NCBI GenBank assembly: GCA_947455195.1
Contig: CANGMI010000007.1
Location: 1-64,000 of the forward strand
Direction of reading: 5' to 3'
Length of the DNA: 64,000 nt
Source of the DNA: Pseudomonadota bacterium
Lineage (GTDB): Bacteria > Pseudomonadota > Gammaproteobacteria > Burkholderiales > SG8-39
Shown here: one piece after another, positions 9,024 through 18,483 of the stretch
Numbering within the stretch: position 1 is the stretch's first letter
Layout: each line of letters starts with the position of its first letter
Notes under the pieces: model-generated
What the model was told of the DNA's origin: nothing
What the model saw: only the letters and a program-made list of their open reading frames with translations
The model's database searches: none
Program-made: the position numbers and the translations under genes

Positions 9024-10205
9024 CTAAGGTGATGATCGGGACACTTGCCGACTCGCTGCGCCCCTTAAGGTCTGGACTAGTCTTCTATATCGTGGATCAT
9101 GTGCTCTTTTTTTCAGTGCGGGGCTGACAAGAACGATTGCAATACCAGTGAGCGCCGCAACAAGAGCTGAAATCACCGCGATGGTTGCTCTTTTCGGTTT
9201 CGTCTTGGTTTCCGGGACCTGGGCCGAGTCCACCACCTGAATCACTGCGCCCTCTCGGCTCTCGTCCACCTTGGCCAGTTCGTACTGTTTTGCAAATAAC
9301 TCGAACAGCGTCTCCTGGTACTTGAATTCGCGATATCGGGCGATATAGTCTCCCGCGCCTTCGCCTGGCTCAGCTGAGGCCATCTTCTCCAGCTCTCGTT
9401 TCAGCGTAACCAGGTCGTTCACCGCTTGGCGGAGCTCCGGTGACGAGTCGGTCAGATAGACTCGCATCGAGCCCAGCTTCACCTCTTGCGCCGATAGGGC
9501 AGCGCGCATCCGCGCAACGCCCTCGACGGCCGACGCGGGTGTTGCCTTGAGCGTGCTGCTGCTCACCCCTGTTGATTTCAGGGCTTGTTCTGCGGCTGTC
9601 AGCTTGTCGCGGGTCTCGGCCATATGCTTCTCGAAGAAGACTCTGCGCTGCTGTGCCTCCGTCACCGCCAGTCTCGACAGCAGCTTTTGCAATTCCTCGG
9701 TGTGGGCGTTGGCCAGGTCCGCCGCAAATACGGGGTCGTGATCGTCTGCTTCTACGCTGATGATCCCTTCCTTTCCTGCAGCGATGCGTAGGTGCTCGGC
9801 GAGTGCCCGTCTTGCGTATTCTCGATTCGTTTCTTTGTAGCGTTGAGCAAGATCGAATCGGGTCACGAGTGCGTTTTGCACGCTCGCACTCTTGAGGAAG
9901 GCCACATACTGGTCCGCCGGGTTTTTCAAGCCGCTAGCCGCGCCGGCCAACCCCCCCAGGGGGCCAAGACTTGCGAGCAGTCCGGCCGCCGCGCTCTGCG
10001 ATTGTTGCGGCGGTAGAAATTGCATCTTCGCTGTAAAGGTGGGCGTTATCAGGTAGGTTATCCCGAGCGCGATCGCGCCCGCCGCGAGTGGCGCCAGAAT
10101 CAGAAGGCGCAGGTTTTCCGCCAGGACAGTGAGGATCTCCAGCAGGTCGATTTCGTCGTCTTGTTCACCGGGGTTTGTGCTCGGCGCTTGAGAGGGTTCA
10201 GTCAT
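9024..10205 (-). CDS. Wzz-type chain-length determinant / polysaccharide co-polymerase
   Basis: 393 residues. After an acidic cytoplasmic N-terminus (EQDDEIDLLEILTVL) comes a membrane span at about 33-55, a periplasmic region rich in coiled-coil helices (about 60-330, including LAVTEAQQRRVFFEKHMAETRDKL), and a second membrane span at about 338-360 ending in a short basic tail. This is the Wzz/PCP layout with no fused tyrosine kinase domain, so it is a PCP-1 or kinase-less PCP-2 protein. It is 4 bp downstream of the Wza-like gene on the same strand, so the two form an export and length-control pair. No separate Wzc-type kinase or Wzb phosphatase is seen nearby. Confidence 0.88.
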   Translation of the reverse strand: MTEPSQAPSTNPGEQDDEIDLLEILTVLAENLRLLILAPLAAGAIALGITYLITPTFTAKMQFLPPQQSQSAAAGLLASLGPLGGLAGAASGLKNPADQYVAFLKSASVQNALVTRFDLAQRYKETNREYARRALAEHLRIAAGKEGIISVEADDHDPVFAADLANAHTEELQKLLSRLAVTEAQQRRVFFEKHMAETRDKLTAAEQALKSTGVSSSTLKATPASAVEGVARMRAALSAQEVKLGSMRVYLTDSSPELRQAVNDLVTLKRELEKMASAEPGEGAGDYIARYREFKYQETLFELFAKQYELAKVDESREGAVIQVVDSAQVPETKTKPKRATIAVISALVAALTGIAIVLVSPALKKRAHDPRYRRLVQTLRGAASRQVSRSSP

Positions 10206-10209
10206 GGCG

Positions 10210-12639
10210 TCAATTCTTCAAGACCTTGATTGCCGCCGCCCCCAGCCCGAACTGGAAGAGAATCTGCGAATAATCTCTCAGCGTCTTGGTCCAGGTCGTA
10301 TGCTCGAAGTCCTCCGGTACCACCACCGAGTCGCCCGGTGCCAGCGCGAGGTTGTCGAATCCGCCGAACAGCCATCCGGTCTGTCGCCTGCTCACCAGTG
10401 AGCCGTTGGCTCGAATGACGTAGGTCGCGCCGGCGTCGGCTGTTCGCACCGGGCCACCCGCGGCCTGCAGGTAGTCGCTCACCCGCCTGCCGCTCGTGTG
10501 CACGAAAGCGCCGGTGTTGTAGACCGAGCCCAGCACGTTCACCGTGGCTGGCTTTGCCGGTATCTGCAGTCGGTCTCCGTTTTCGAGTGCGAGGTCGGGT
10601 ATGTCGGCCAGCGTCGGGTTTTCGGGCAGGTTCAGCACGATGCGGCCAGTGGCCTTGAGTTGGCGCAGGCGCGCGATCGACGCCTGCTGGGCGGCGGTTT
10701 CCTGGGCGAGCGTGGCAGCGTCGGTGGTCACCGCGTTCTGGCTCTTGGTGACGCTCGCCCGCTGCAGGTCCGCTTCCATGCGGCTCAGGGTTTCATCGAG
10801 GGTTTTCTGCTGGTTGATTCGGGTGGATTCTCGCGTGAATACGGCGCCAAACAGGTAAGCGTTGGGCCCGAGGCCACCTGCGCGGGCGACGAGTTGGCGG
10901 AGTGTTTCCCCCGGCTCTGCGCGGTAAAGCCCCGGCACCTTGAACTCGTCTTCGAGAACCACGGTGACTGGGCGCTTGGCCAGCGGTACACCGAAGTCCG
11001 CTTTCGAGAATACGGTGACTACATCGCCGGCCTGAAGGGTCAGGTTGTGCGTCGCGTCACGCTGCAGCACTGCGCGGCCCAGATCAAACGGGATCAGTGC
11101 GGTGGACAGGTCTTCGGGGTTCAAGCGCTCGATGACCGCGTAGTCCCAGTTGATCTCGGTCGCTCCGCGCTGCATCTCGACCATCAATTGGTTGGCGTTC
11201 TTTACTTCGACCGCGCTGCGCTGCGCATCAAGCCCGGTGCGCTGCGCGTCGATCGGTGCCTCGATGCGTGTCGCCAGGTTTCGCCTCAGGTAGTAGTCCG
11301 GTACGATCAGAGCGTCTTTCGACGGAATCAGGTCACTTATCCGCATGCCTTCCCGGAAGGGATAGCGCAGCGGGGCAGCCACGTTGCCGCGCAAGGTCAC
11401 GGCGTTGTCGAACCGGGGCGATATGCTGAACACCGAGATGAGATCGCCGTCCTTTACCTGCTGCGCCAAGCCCTCCGCAGTGAGGGCAAACTCGTCCACT
11501 TTTCGTACCTGCCGCGCTTCAATACGCTCGACGAGGACCTTCTGGCCGTTGGCCGTCGTCGTCAGCCCGCCCGCGAGTTCGATCACATCCTTCAATGAGC
11601 CCGAGCCCTTCAGTTCATAAATGCCGGGCACCTTCACACTGCCGCTCAGCGCCACCTGGGGCCCTTCCGGCGGAATGAAGATCACATCGCCTGAGAGCAG
11701 TTGCGCGTCCTTCGACTGATCGCCTCTGGCCAGAAAGTCGTAGACGTCGAATTCGGTCACCACCTTGCCGCCGCGCTTCAGTTGCACCTGACGCATCGAG
11801 CCGGTGGCCGAGGGGCCGCCCGAAGCAAAGAGCGCGCTCACCAGGGTCGAGAGGGCGCTCACCGTGTAGCTGCCCGGGCGCCGCGCCTGCCCCACAACGA
11901 AGATGCGTACCGAGCGCAGCTGCCCGAGGGTGACATTCAGTTCGAAGTTGCGGTAATTGCGCCCGATGGCGGCCCGTATATGCGATTCGAGCGCATCCAT
12001 CCGCACCCCAGCCACCGGCACGGTGCCAATCTTGGGGATATCGATGTTGCCGTTGCGGTCGACCACACCGCGGCTCTCGCCATCGAGTTGCCCCCACACG
12101 CGAATGCGAATCTCGTCACCCGGCCCCACCCGGTAGTCGGGTGGCATGGCAATCGATTCCACCGGTGCAAAGGTCGAGGGTGAGCCAGTGAAGAGGTTGG
12201 CGCCAAATCGCGGCAGGAGCTTGCCGGTGGACTGCTGGATGAAGGTCTGGAATTCGCTCGGCTCGAGCGGGGGCAGGGCAGGGCTGGCGGTGCCGCCTTG
12301 CGTCTGGCCCGGGGTGAGCCCCTGTTGTCCTTCATTGCCAGGTGCACCAGGGCGCCCGCCAAACTGGCGTGGGTCGGCGGGTATCGGGTTCCCCGACGAG
12401 AGCGTCGGGCGAGCCAGGGGGCTGGTGAGCCCCGCGCCCGGGTCGACTCCAGTGGTACCGCCTGGCAGGGCGCCACCCGCCATGCCGGTACCGCCAAAGC
12501 CATTCTGAGTGGCTGCGCCCTGCTGCATCAGGAACGATGGGGTCTGGGCCGTCGCAGGGAGCGTGAGGGTGGTGGTGCCCAGTGCGAAGGTTGCAAGCAG
12601 GGCTGGCCAGCGGCGAAGGATGCCGTCGCTCGGCTTCAT
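10210..12639 (-). CDS. Wza-like outer-membrane polysaccharide export protein with multiple SLBB domains
   Basis: 809 residues from ATG 12639, chosen because it begins with a good signal peptide (MKPSDGILRRWPALLATFAL ... LPATAQ); a longer open frame reaches 12723. A low-complexity G/P/T-rich stretch of about 110 residues is followed by the Poly_export domain (YRVGPGDEIRIRVWG, about 195-275). Then come about five SLBB-like repeats (e.g. RIFVVGQARRPGSYTVSALS, VALSGSVKVPGIYELKGSGS, VNVLGSVYNTGAFVHTSGRR) with a helical insert before the last. The C-terminal helix LRDYSQILFQFGLGAAAIKVL would form the membrane pore. It is twice the size of E. coli Wza and lacks an obvious lipobox cysteine. Confidence 0.88.
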   Translation of the reverse strand: MKPSDGILRRWPALLATFALGTTTLTLPATAQTPSFLMQQGAATQNGFGGTGMAGGALPGGTTGVDPGAGLTSPLARPTLSSGNPIPADPRQFGGRPGAPGNEGQQGLTPGQTQGGTASPALPPLEPSEFQTFIQQSTGKLLPRFGANLFTGSPSTFAPVESIAMPPDYRVGPGDEIRIRVWGQLDGESRGVVDRNGNIDIPKIGTVPVAGVRMDALESHIRAAIGRNYRNFELNVTLGQLRSVRIFVVGQARRPGSYTVSALSTLVSALFASGGPSATGSMRQVQLKRGGKVVTEFDVYDFLARGDQSKDAQLLSGDVIFIPPEGPQVALSGSVKVPGIYELKGSGSLKDVIELAGGLTTTANGQKVLVERIEARQVRKVDEFALTAEGLAQQVKDGDLISVFSISPRFDNAVTLRGNVAAPLRYPFREGMRISDLIPSKDALIVPDYYLRRNLATRIEAPIDAQRTGLDAQRSAVEVKNANQLMVEMQRGATEINWDYAVIERLNPEDLSTALIPFDLGRAVLQRDATHNLTLQAGDVVTVFSKADFGVPLAKRPVTVVLEDEFKVPGLYRAEPGETLRQLVARAGGLGPNAYLFGAVFTRESTRINQQKTLDETLSRMEADLQRASVTKSQNAVTTDAATLAQETAAQQASIARLRQLKATGRIVLNLPENPTLADIPDLALENGDRLQIPAKPATVNVLGSVYNTGAFVHTSGRRVSDYLQAAGGPVRTADAGATYVIRANGSLVSRRQTGWLFGGFDNLALAPGDSVVVPEDFEHTTWTKTLRDYSQILFQFGLGAAAIKVLKN

Positions 12640-12759
12640 GGCGCCCGCGCAAGACAGGTTGCGGCAGGCCGCACGCCCGGCCTGCCGGCTGGGGTTCGCT
12701 CCAGTGAGAATTTCAACCGGCATCAGAGGACCGTTGACCTTCCTTAAAAAGATTTCACG

Positions 12760-12789
12760 ATATTACGATCTATCAAAACGAATATCCAA
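12760..12789 (-). promoter_or_regulatory. candidate sigma70 promoter for the wza-wzz pair
   Basis: In the AT-rich gap between the lipoprotein gene and the exporter gene, the minus strand reads TTGGAT (12789-12784), an 18-base spacer, then TAATAT (12765-12760). Each box matches the consensus at four of six positions. The position, about 120 bp upstream of ATG 12639, is suitable. Low confidence without a start-site map. Confidence 0.3.
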
Positions 12790-12791
12790 TA

Positions 12792-13259
12792 TTAAGACGC
12801 TGGTTTCGTTGCAGCCGTGTGATGAGCGCCCGCTGTCGTGCACGGTTGCCACTGTTCCGGGTTCGCGACGAGCACCCGCCCCGGGTAGATCGGTGCCCCG
12901 TCGATCGCATGCCCGAAGCGCCCGGCATCCACGATGTGCACCGTTGGGCGCCCTGCCGGTACCCGTTGCGCCGACGCTTCGCTTGCCACTGCGCTCGTCG
13001 CCGCGTCGGTTGGCCCATCGACGAGCACACCGGTCACCCAGTCATGGCCGGTCAGGCCGACCGGCATTCGCCGGCAGACCGGTTGCCCGAGCGCTGCGAG
13101 TGCGCTTGCCCGTTCGAGCGCCATGCGGTTCTGAAGCATCGAGGCAGCGCTGACCTCGGGCATGCGTGGGGTGGTGCAGGCACCGAGCACGCACTGAAGC
13201 AACGCGCCGATGCCGAGGGCGAGCACCCCTGCCCGCGCGCGGAGGAGGCAGCGCTTCAT
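12792..13259 (-). CDS. small predicted lipoprotein at the end of the yjb-like operon
   Basis: 155 residues from ATG 13259; the open frame runs upstream to 13748, but that part is antisense-frame shadow of the large gene. The N-terminus has a basic start (MKRCLLRARAG), a hydrophobic stretch and a lipobox-like VLGAC with cysteine at 28, so it is probably lipid-modified. The mature part is short and ends in a loosely structured A/T/H-rich tail; it contains VCRRMPVGLTGHDWVTG and HIVDAGRFGHAIDGAP. I do not recognise a family. It starts 10 bp after the stop of the YjbG-YjbH-PAP2 gene, so it is almost certainly co-expressed and may help anchor or assemble that outer-membrane protein. Confidence 0.6.
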   Translation of the reverse strand: MKRCLLRARAGVLALGIGALLQCVLGACTTPRMPEVSAASMLQNRMALERASALAALGQPVCRRMPVGLTGHDWVTGVLVDGPTDAATSAVASEASAQRVPAGRPTVHIVDAGRFGHAIDGAPIYPGRVLVANPEQWQPCTTAGAHHTAATKPAS

Positions 13260-13269
13260 GACAGAGGCC

Positions 13270-16200
13270 TCACCATGGCCACACCATCGCCACGCTGTCC
13301 GGCCCCACCGACACCTGCGGAACCAGCGAGGGCGAGCGGCTGGCGGGTTCGCCGTCTGCGGCCTGGCGCCCCCGCGTGTCCCGTCCTGACGCCACGAAGA
13401 TGCGACCGAGGCCATACCCCAGCGCGCTTCCCGCCACCGTGTCCGACAGCCAGTGTGCCCGGCTCCCGACGCGTGCCCCGTTGCTGATGGCCGCCACGCC
13501 GTAGAGCCACGGGGCGTTGTATTCCACGGCAAAGGGCGTGGCCACGGCCCAGGCCGTGATGGTGTGGTTCGACGGAAACGAATCGTGGGTGCCGGTGCGC
13601 GCAAACGGACTGAAGTGGCGGGTGCCGGCACCGGGTGTGTCACCGGGGCGTTCGCGCCCCACCACGGCCTTAAGGGCCATCGACAGGGCAAGCCCGGTGC
13701 CACCGGCCTCCACCGCGCTGGTGGCGGTGCGCGCTCGTGAGGTGTCACTCGGGTCGAGGGTCAGCAGCGCGGCGCCGGCCAGACCGGCCCAGGGCAGGGC
13801 ATTGCCCACGCGGATACCCGCCTTCATCCAGCGGGCGCTGGCGTGCCGGGCGGCAAACCGGTCGGCCCGTGCGTCAAGCAGCGCGGCTGACACGACACTG
13901 CTGCCCACGAGAATGCCCGCCTCCAGCGCATCGATGTCACGTGTCTTCGCAGCAGCGCGCGCGAGGTCATCGATGACACGCTGCACCTGCGTGGTTTCGG
14001 GCAAGAGCGCATCGCGGGCACTCACCTCGGCAGGGTCGGGGTCGAGCGGGGTATCGAGTTCGATGAGGCCCGAGAGGGCATCGGCCTCGCGCAGCCCCGG
14101 GTCGTGCCAGGTGACGCCGGTGCTCGCGGTCAGCGCGGTCACTGCCTGTTTGCCCTCGAGGCAGTCCTCGAGCAATCGGGCATCGGCAAAGGCATAGCTC
14201 ACCGCGGGTGCACCGCGGCGAGCGTAGTCGATCGCTACCGAGCGGGTGTCGAGTGGCGCAAAGCGAAGGGCGGTGCGTGCCGCACGCCCTACGGCCATGC
14301 TCGCTCGCTCGATGCGGTCGCGCGTCACCGACGCTCGCAGCGTGCGGCTCGTGTCGAACACGATGTCGATGTTGCTGAAGCCCTGATCGGTGAGGGCTGC
14401 GCGCAGGGCATCCGCGTTGTAGGAGGGCTCGCCCGACTGGGCGCCCCGTGCGGTCTCGGTCGCCAGGGGCCGGGCTTCCACGCGCGTCCACGCTTCGTCG
14501 GTGGAGCGGGTGCGAAGCCATCGGTCGACGCTCGCGGGCCTTGGCGGGTCGGCGCGGTCGGGCTCGCTCCGACCGGGTTCGGTGGTTGACGCACCCGGGT
14601 CGCGAGCCTGCAGGGCACGCGAATCGCGCAGTCGCGTGACATCGATGAGGGCTACCGCGCGGTCGAGCTTTGCGCCGCCATCGCGAGTGAGCGGATGGTA
14701 GTTGAAGGTGCCGAAACTCCCGCTCGAGCGGGTGCTGAAGGCATCAAACGGAATCTTCACGAAAATGCCCTTGTCGAAGCTGCCTTCGCCAAACTGCGCT
14801 GCCGAGACATTCGTCTTCGTGGCATAGGCCCCCATCTGGACGCCGTTGCCGAATTCGCGCGCGAGGAGCACCGTGCCCCCCACATCGCCGGCCAGATAGC
14901 GGCCGGCACTCACCTGGGCACGCACGCCGTTCCAGCCGGTGTCCCAGTAGAGCGTGGCGTGGCCGGTGGCCACCCGGTAGCCGCTCTGGTCGCCTGCGCG
15001 ACCGAATCCGAGGTCTTGCCGGAAGTCGCGCTGCTCGACCACATTGAGGTCGACGCCAAACGCCACGCGGCTTGCAAACGGTCTGTAGAGCCACTCACCA
15101 CCTACCCCCCCGAACATCGATTCAAGATACCCGCCGTAGAGGCTGTAGTAATGATCGGGCGCAAGCTCGCCCACCCGAGTGAGTTGCAGGCTGGGCATCG
15201 TGAGTCGCGACGTGGTGAGGTATTCGCGCAGGTAGGTGCGCACCCGCGGCAGGTCGCTTGGCGCGTCGTACTTGAAGCGGTTGTAGTTGTCGATGAGCCC
15301 CAGGTTCAGCACACCCTGCAGCCAGAGGTCGTCGCTGAACCGGAACTTCCAGCGTTCGACGGCCGCGACCTGATAGAGCAGAAACGCGTCGGGTCCCCCG
15401 AGGTTGTCCTGCAGACCAATCCCCAGACCCGATTCGAATCGATCTGGCGGTGCTTCGAAGATCCGGTCGGGGAGGGCGCTGCTGCCGGTGGCTGACGACG
15501 CTGCGCTCGGGGCGGGGCCTGGCGGGGCCAGGGCAGCGGGGGCAGGCAAGGCCGTATCCGGTTGCCCCGTACCGTCGGCCCGCTCTGCGCGCTCGGCTCT
15601 GACCGTCATCCGCTGCGCCCGCGGGGGTTGCGGTTCGGTCTGCTCGCGCACCCAGGCATCGCGCTCGATGACATGCCGCGCCATCGGTACGCCCCGCTGG
15701 CGATGAATGAGCACGAAGCGGTCGATGTCGCCGGGGGCATCCCGGTGCAGCACGCTCACCGCGCGGTCGACCCGCTCGCGCAGGTAATTGGCTTCGGCAT
15801 CGGCAAAGGTCACCCGCATCTCGCGCCCCACGCGCTCGATGCGTGTGGCCCGCCATTGCGTCTGTTCGAAGAGGGTCTGCTGGATGAGGGTCTGCTGACC
15901 AGGCACTGCCCTGATCGGCTCTGCCGCCATGGGTGCCGAACCCGATGGGCTTGCTGGCCGTGGTGCCACAGGAAGTCTGGGCGCCTCACCGAGCTTGGGC
16001 ATCGACAGGCGGTCGACCTGCGTCTGCAAGGTCAGGCCGAGCATCAGCGTGTTGCCGCGCTCCACGCCGAGCGAAAAGTCGGCAAAAGGGCTCGCCCGGT
16101 ACACGATGCCGCCATTGAAGGGCGAGCGCTGCCGGTAGGTGTTGCCAAAGGGTTCGTGCTGGTAGTTGTTGGCGTCGTATTCGAGCTTGACGCGTAGCGG

Positions 16201-17748
16201 TGCCCACGGGCTCTGGTATTCGACACCGCCAAAGAGCGCGGTACGCCCGTGAAAGTAGGCGCTGGGGTTGAACTTCCCGCCTTGGCCCACATCGAGCTTT
16301 CGCTGCTCGAAGCCCGAGCCCAGTACCGAGAACGGGTTGCCAAGGTCTCCTCGCCCGGCCATGTAACCCCAACCGAGGCCCGCGCTCCAGTCGAGGGGGC
16401 CGGTGCGCTTTGAGGCCACCACATACTCGCCCGAGAAGAGCCCGGTGCCGGTGAGGTCATGAAAGCCGATGGCGACTTCGGGCAGTCGTGCGCTTTCCTG
16501 CATTGCCCGAAGCTTCAGGTCGATGCTCTTGTCCTTGTAGCTCTGGGTGCCAGCCACGGCCGGCCCGTAGAGCACGTTGCTGATGTCGCTGTAGCGGAAC
16601 GCCACTTCCATCCACGGCAGCGGTTGCAGCGTGACGTTGCCGTGGGTGTAAGGCTTGACATGGCTTGCGGTGAAGCCGAAATAGCCACTGTCGTGCATCC
16701 GCGCGCTGGGGGTCTGCAGAAGACCGGTACCCCCCCAGTCGCTTGCGCTCACCTCGAGGCTGCGCGGGGCAGGCGATGCGCGGGCCACCGGCTGAGCCTC
16801 GCGGGTCGGGAGGGCAGTACCGGTCGCTGCTGTCGCACCGGCCCCCCCCGAACGCTGCGCAAGGGATTGCTCATCGGCACTTGCAACCGGGTCGGGTGCC
16901 GGGCCCTGCGTCGCCAGAAACGCAATCAGGCGTTCCGACAGCCGTTCGTTCCAGTCGCTCGTGCGTGCCGGGGCCCAGATCCAGGCGCCCGGGGCAGGCT
17001 CGTCCTGGGTCGTGCCGTTCCAGAGCGCAATGCCGTTTCGCTGGATACGGCCATCGGGCTGCGCCACCCAGACCCAGTCGATGGCATCGGCGCTGTCGGT
17101 CGCCGGCGTGCCTGCGCTGCGCCTGCCTTCGGTATCGCCCGCGATGCCGATACCGCTGCAGGCCGTCACGTAGTCGCGGGCGGTCATGCCAGCCCGATGC
17201 CTCACCGCACAACGTTCGCCCCGGTCGGTGACCACGGTCACGGTGCTCGAGCGAGCGGGCAGCTGAATGCTGTGCCCGGGTCTGAGCACCGGGTCGTGCA
17301 GCGGGTTCACTTCCAGCCAGCGGGGGTCGGTGTGCTCGAGCGGTACACGCCCGGTCACGGGGAGCGCAACAAGCCAGTCGAGGAGGCGCCGTGCAGCCTG
17401 CCCGGTCGCGTGGTGTCGGTTGCTGGCGCGCTCGAGGTCATCTCGCAGCGAGAGGCGAAGAGTTGCCTGCCTCGGTATTTCATCGGCCACCAGCCACATC
17501 AGGGCTGAACGATCGCGGCTTGCATCCGCGGGTTGCGAGAGGAGCCAGGTGCTCAAGCGCGCACCCGTGTCGGCTGGGAGGGTAGCGCCCGCCCGCGCCG
17601 GGGACGATGCTGTCTGCGAACCCATGGCTGACGCCGCGCCCGACGATTCGGCACTCCATGCGTCACTCCAGGCGGGGAGTACGGCCAGTGCCGTTACCGT
17701 TGCGGTCAGCGGTGCCAGCGCGGCGAGGGCGCTGTGTCGATGACTCAT
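13270..17748 (-). CDS. YjbG(GfcC)-YjbH-PAP2 phosphatase three-part fusion, outer membrane
   Basis: 1492 residues from ATG 17748, which overlaps the yjbF-like stop (ATGA) and starts a signal peptide. Residues ~55-285 match GfcC/YjbG: a DPRWLEVNP strand, then VWVAQPDGRIQRNGIALWN and PGAWIWAPA. Residues ~335-590 and ~750-1050 match YjbH: GGTGLLQTPSARMHDSGYFG, LPWMEVAFRYSDISNVLYG, and many alternating barrel-like strands. Residues ~1250-1480 form a PAP2 (acid phosphatase-like) domain with all three active-site motifs: K-x6-RP (KAVVGRERP, ~1358), PSNH (~1389) and R-x5-H-x3-D (RVGSRAHWLSD, ~1426). In enterobacteria YjbG and YjbH are separate proteins and no PAP2 is attached. Export of the glycan, plus dephosphorylation of a lipid or sugar phosphate in the periplasm, is inferred. 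Confidence 0.85.
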   Translation of the reverse strand: MSHRHSALAALAPLTATVTALAVLPAWSDAWSAESSGAASAMGSQTASSPARAGATLPADTGARLSTWLLSQPADASRDRSALMWLVADEIPRQATLRLSLRDDLERASNRHHATGQAARRLLDWLVALPVTGRVPLEHTDPRWLEVNPLHDPVLRPGHSIQLPARSSTVTVVTDRGERCAVRHRAGMTARDYVTACSGIGIAGDTEGRRSAGTPATDSADAIDWVWVAQPDGRIQRNGIALWNGTTQDEPAPGAWIWAPARTSDWNERLSERLIAFLATQGPAPDPVASADEQSLAQRSGGAGATAATGTALPTREAQPVARASPAPRSLEVSASDWGGTGLLQTPSARMHDSGYFGFTASHVKPYTHGNVTLQPLPWMEVAFRYSDISNVLYGPAVAGTQSYKDKSIDLKLRAMQESARLPEVAIGFHDLTGTGLFSGEYVVASKRTGPLDWSAGLGWGYMAGRGDLGNPFSVLGSGFEQRKLDVGQGGKFNPSAYFHGRTALFGGVEYQSPWAPLRVKLEYDANNYQHEPFGNTYRQRSPFNGGIVYRASPFADFSLGVERGNTLMLGLTLQTQVDRLSMPKLGEAPRLPVAPRPASPSGSAPMAAEPIRAVPGQQTLIQQTLFEQTQWRATRIERVGREMRVTFADAEANYLRERVDRAVSVLHRDAPGDIDRFVLIHRQRGVPMARHVIERDAWVREQTEPQPPRAQRMTVRAERAERADGTGQPDTALPAPAALAPPGPAPSAASSATGSSALPDRIFEAPPDRFESGLGIGLQDNLGGPDAFLLYQVAAVERWKFRFSDDLWLQGVLNLGLIDNYNRFKYDAPSDLPRVRTYLREYLTTSRLTMPSLQLTRVGELAPDHYYSLYGGYLESMFGGVGGEWLYRPFASRVAFGVDLNVVEQRDFRQDLGFGRAGDQSGYRVATGHATLYWDTGWNGVRAQVSAGRYLAGDVGGTVLLAREFGNGVQMGAYATKTNVSAAQFGEGSFDKGIFVKIPFDAFSTRSSGSFGTFNYHPLTRDGGAKLDRAVALIDVTRLRDSRALQARDPGASTTEPGRSEPDRADPPRPASVDRWLRTRSTDEAWTRVEARPLATETARGAQSGEPSYNADALRAALTDQGFSNIDIVFDTSRTLRASVTRDRIERASMAVGRAARTALRFAPLDTRSVAIDYARRGAPAVSYAFADARLLEDCLEGKQAVTALTASTGVTWHDPGLREADALSGLIELDTPLDPDPAEVSARDALLPETTQVQRVIDDLARAAAKTRDIDALEAGILVGSSVVSAALLDARADRFAARHASARWMKAGIRVGNALPWAGLAGAALLTLDPSDTSRARTATSAVEAGGTGLALSMALKAVVGRERPGDTPGAGTRHFSPFARTGTHDSFPSNHTITAWAVATPFAVEYNAPWLYGVAAISNGARVGSRAHWLSDTVAGSALGYGLGRIFVASGRDTRGRQAADGEPASRSPSLVPQVSVGPDSVAMVWPW

Positions 17749-18479
17749 GGCGTCGCAGCCCTTGCGGGTGGCCAGCGTTGCCAGCTGAGGCACAACGCGT
17801 CGGCGAGGCACTGTTCACCGTAGATCGGGCCTTCCGTGGGGCGACCGATCGAGCCAGGCCCCGGTGTCGTTCGCTCGAGCGCAAAGCGTGCCGGTGGCAG
17901 GTCGTTCCCTGCGGTTCGCTCCTCGAACCAGCGCAGTGTCGAATCCTCGACACCCACGAGCGATGTCGTGGCAGGCGGTGCTGTGCGGGCAAGGGTGAGC
18001 GAGTCCTCGATGTTGAACCGATAGCCCGGCATCAGGTCGCGGGTGCGCTGCCACTGCATCGGGCGCTCGTCTTGCGCGAGGTTGTGCCAGCCGGGTGCAC
18101 CTTGGTGGCTGGTCCGCACCCAGTTGACCGGGAGGCCTGCCGTTTCGGTGATGCGCCCGTCCTGCAGTCGCAGGACTTCGCGCCGGGTGCTGTACCAGAC
18201 CTCGATCGGCCCTTTCGCATCGGGCTCGACATAGCCGAGCACCCAGATCGAAGGCTCGCCGTTCACGGTGACCCGCAGGTAGCGAAAACCCGGTTTCAGG
18301 GGCGCAAGCGTCGGATCGCTGGCGAGCGGGTTGAGGGCCCGCAAGGTTTCGCCCATCCCCCGGCTCTCCGACGAGCAGCCGCCAAGCGCCATGAGGCAGG
18401 TCAGCGCGAGGCAGGCCTCCACCGCGACCCGCGCGAACGGACGCAGCACGGTTTGAATCCGATCAGACATGAGCCGCAT
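17745..18479 (-). CDS. yjbF: YjbF/GfcB-like lipoprotein
   Basis: 244 residues from ATG 18479 (ATG 18470 and TTG 18485 are alternatives; none has a good ribosome site). It has a signal peptide with lipobox MALGGC. The mature part contains VTVNGEPSIWVLGYVE, EVWYSTRREVLRLQDGRITETAGL and a W-rich middle, the pattern of the YjbF/GfcB (YmcC) lipoproteins that accompany YjbG/YjbH in exopolysaccharide operons. It is likely to sit on the periplasmic face of the outer membrane. Its start lies directly at the end of a strong terminator hairpin (18484-18511), so its level is probably set by read-through. The stop overlaps the next gene's ATG. Confidence 0.8.
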   Translation of the reverse strand: MRLMSDRIQTVLRPFARVAVEACLALTCLMALGGCSSESRGMGETLRALNPLASDPTLAPLKPGFRYLRVTVNGEPSIWVLGYVEPDAKGPIEVWYSTRREVLRLQDGRITETAGLPVNWVRTSHQGAPGWHNLAQDERPMQWQRTRDLMPGYRFNIEDSLTLARTAPPATTSLVGVEDSTLRWFEERTAGNDLPPARFALERTTPGPGSIGRPTEGPIYGEQCLADALCLSWQRWPPARAATP

Positions 18480-18483
18480 CGGC

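Noticed and set aside
10498-11598. 366-codon plus-strand open frame
   Set aside because: Antisense to the Wza-like exporter, whose SLBB repeats are clear.
12792-13748. Whole 318-codon minus-strand frame as one gene
   Set aside because: The first 163 codons overlap the PAP2 end of the fusion gene and are R/P-rich shadow. Only the part from ATG 13259, with signal peptide and lipobox, is kept.
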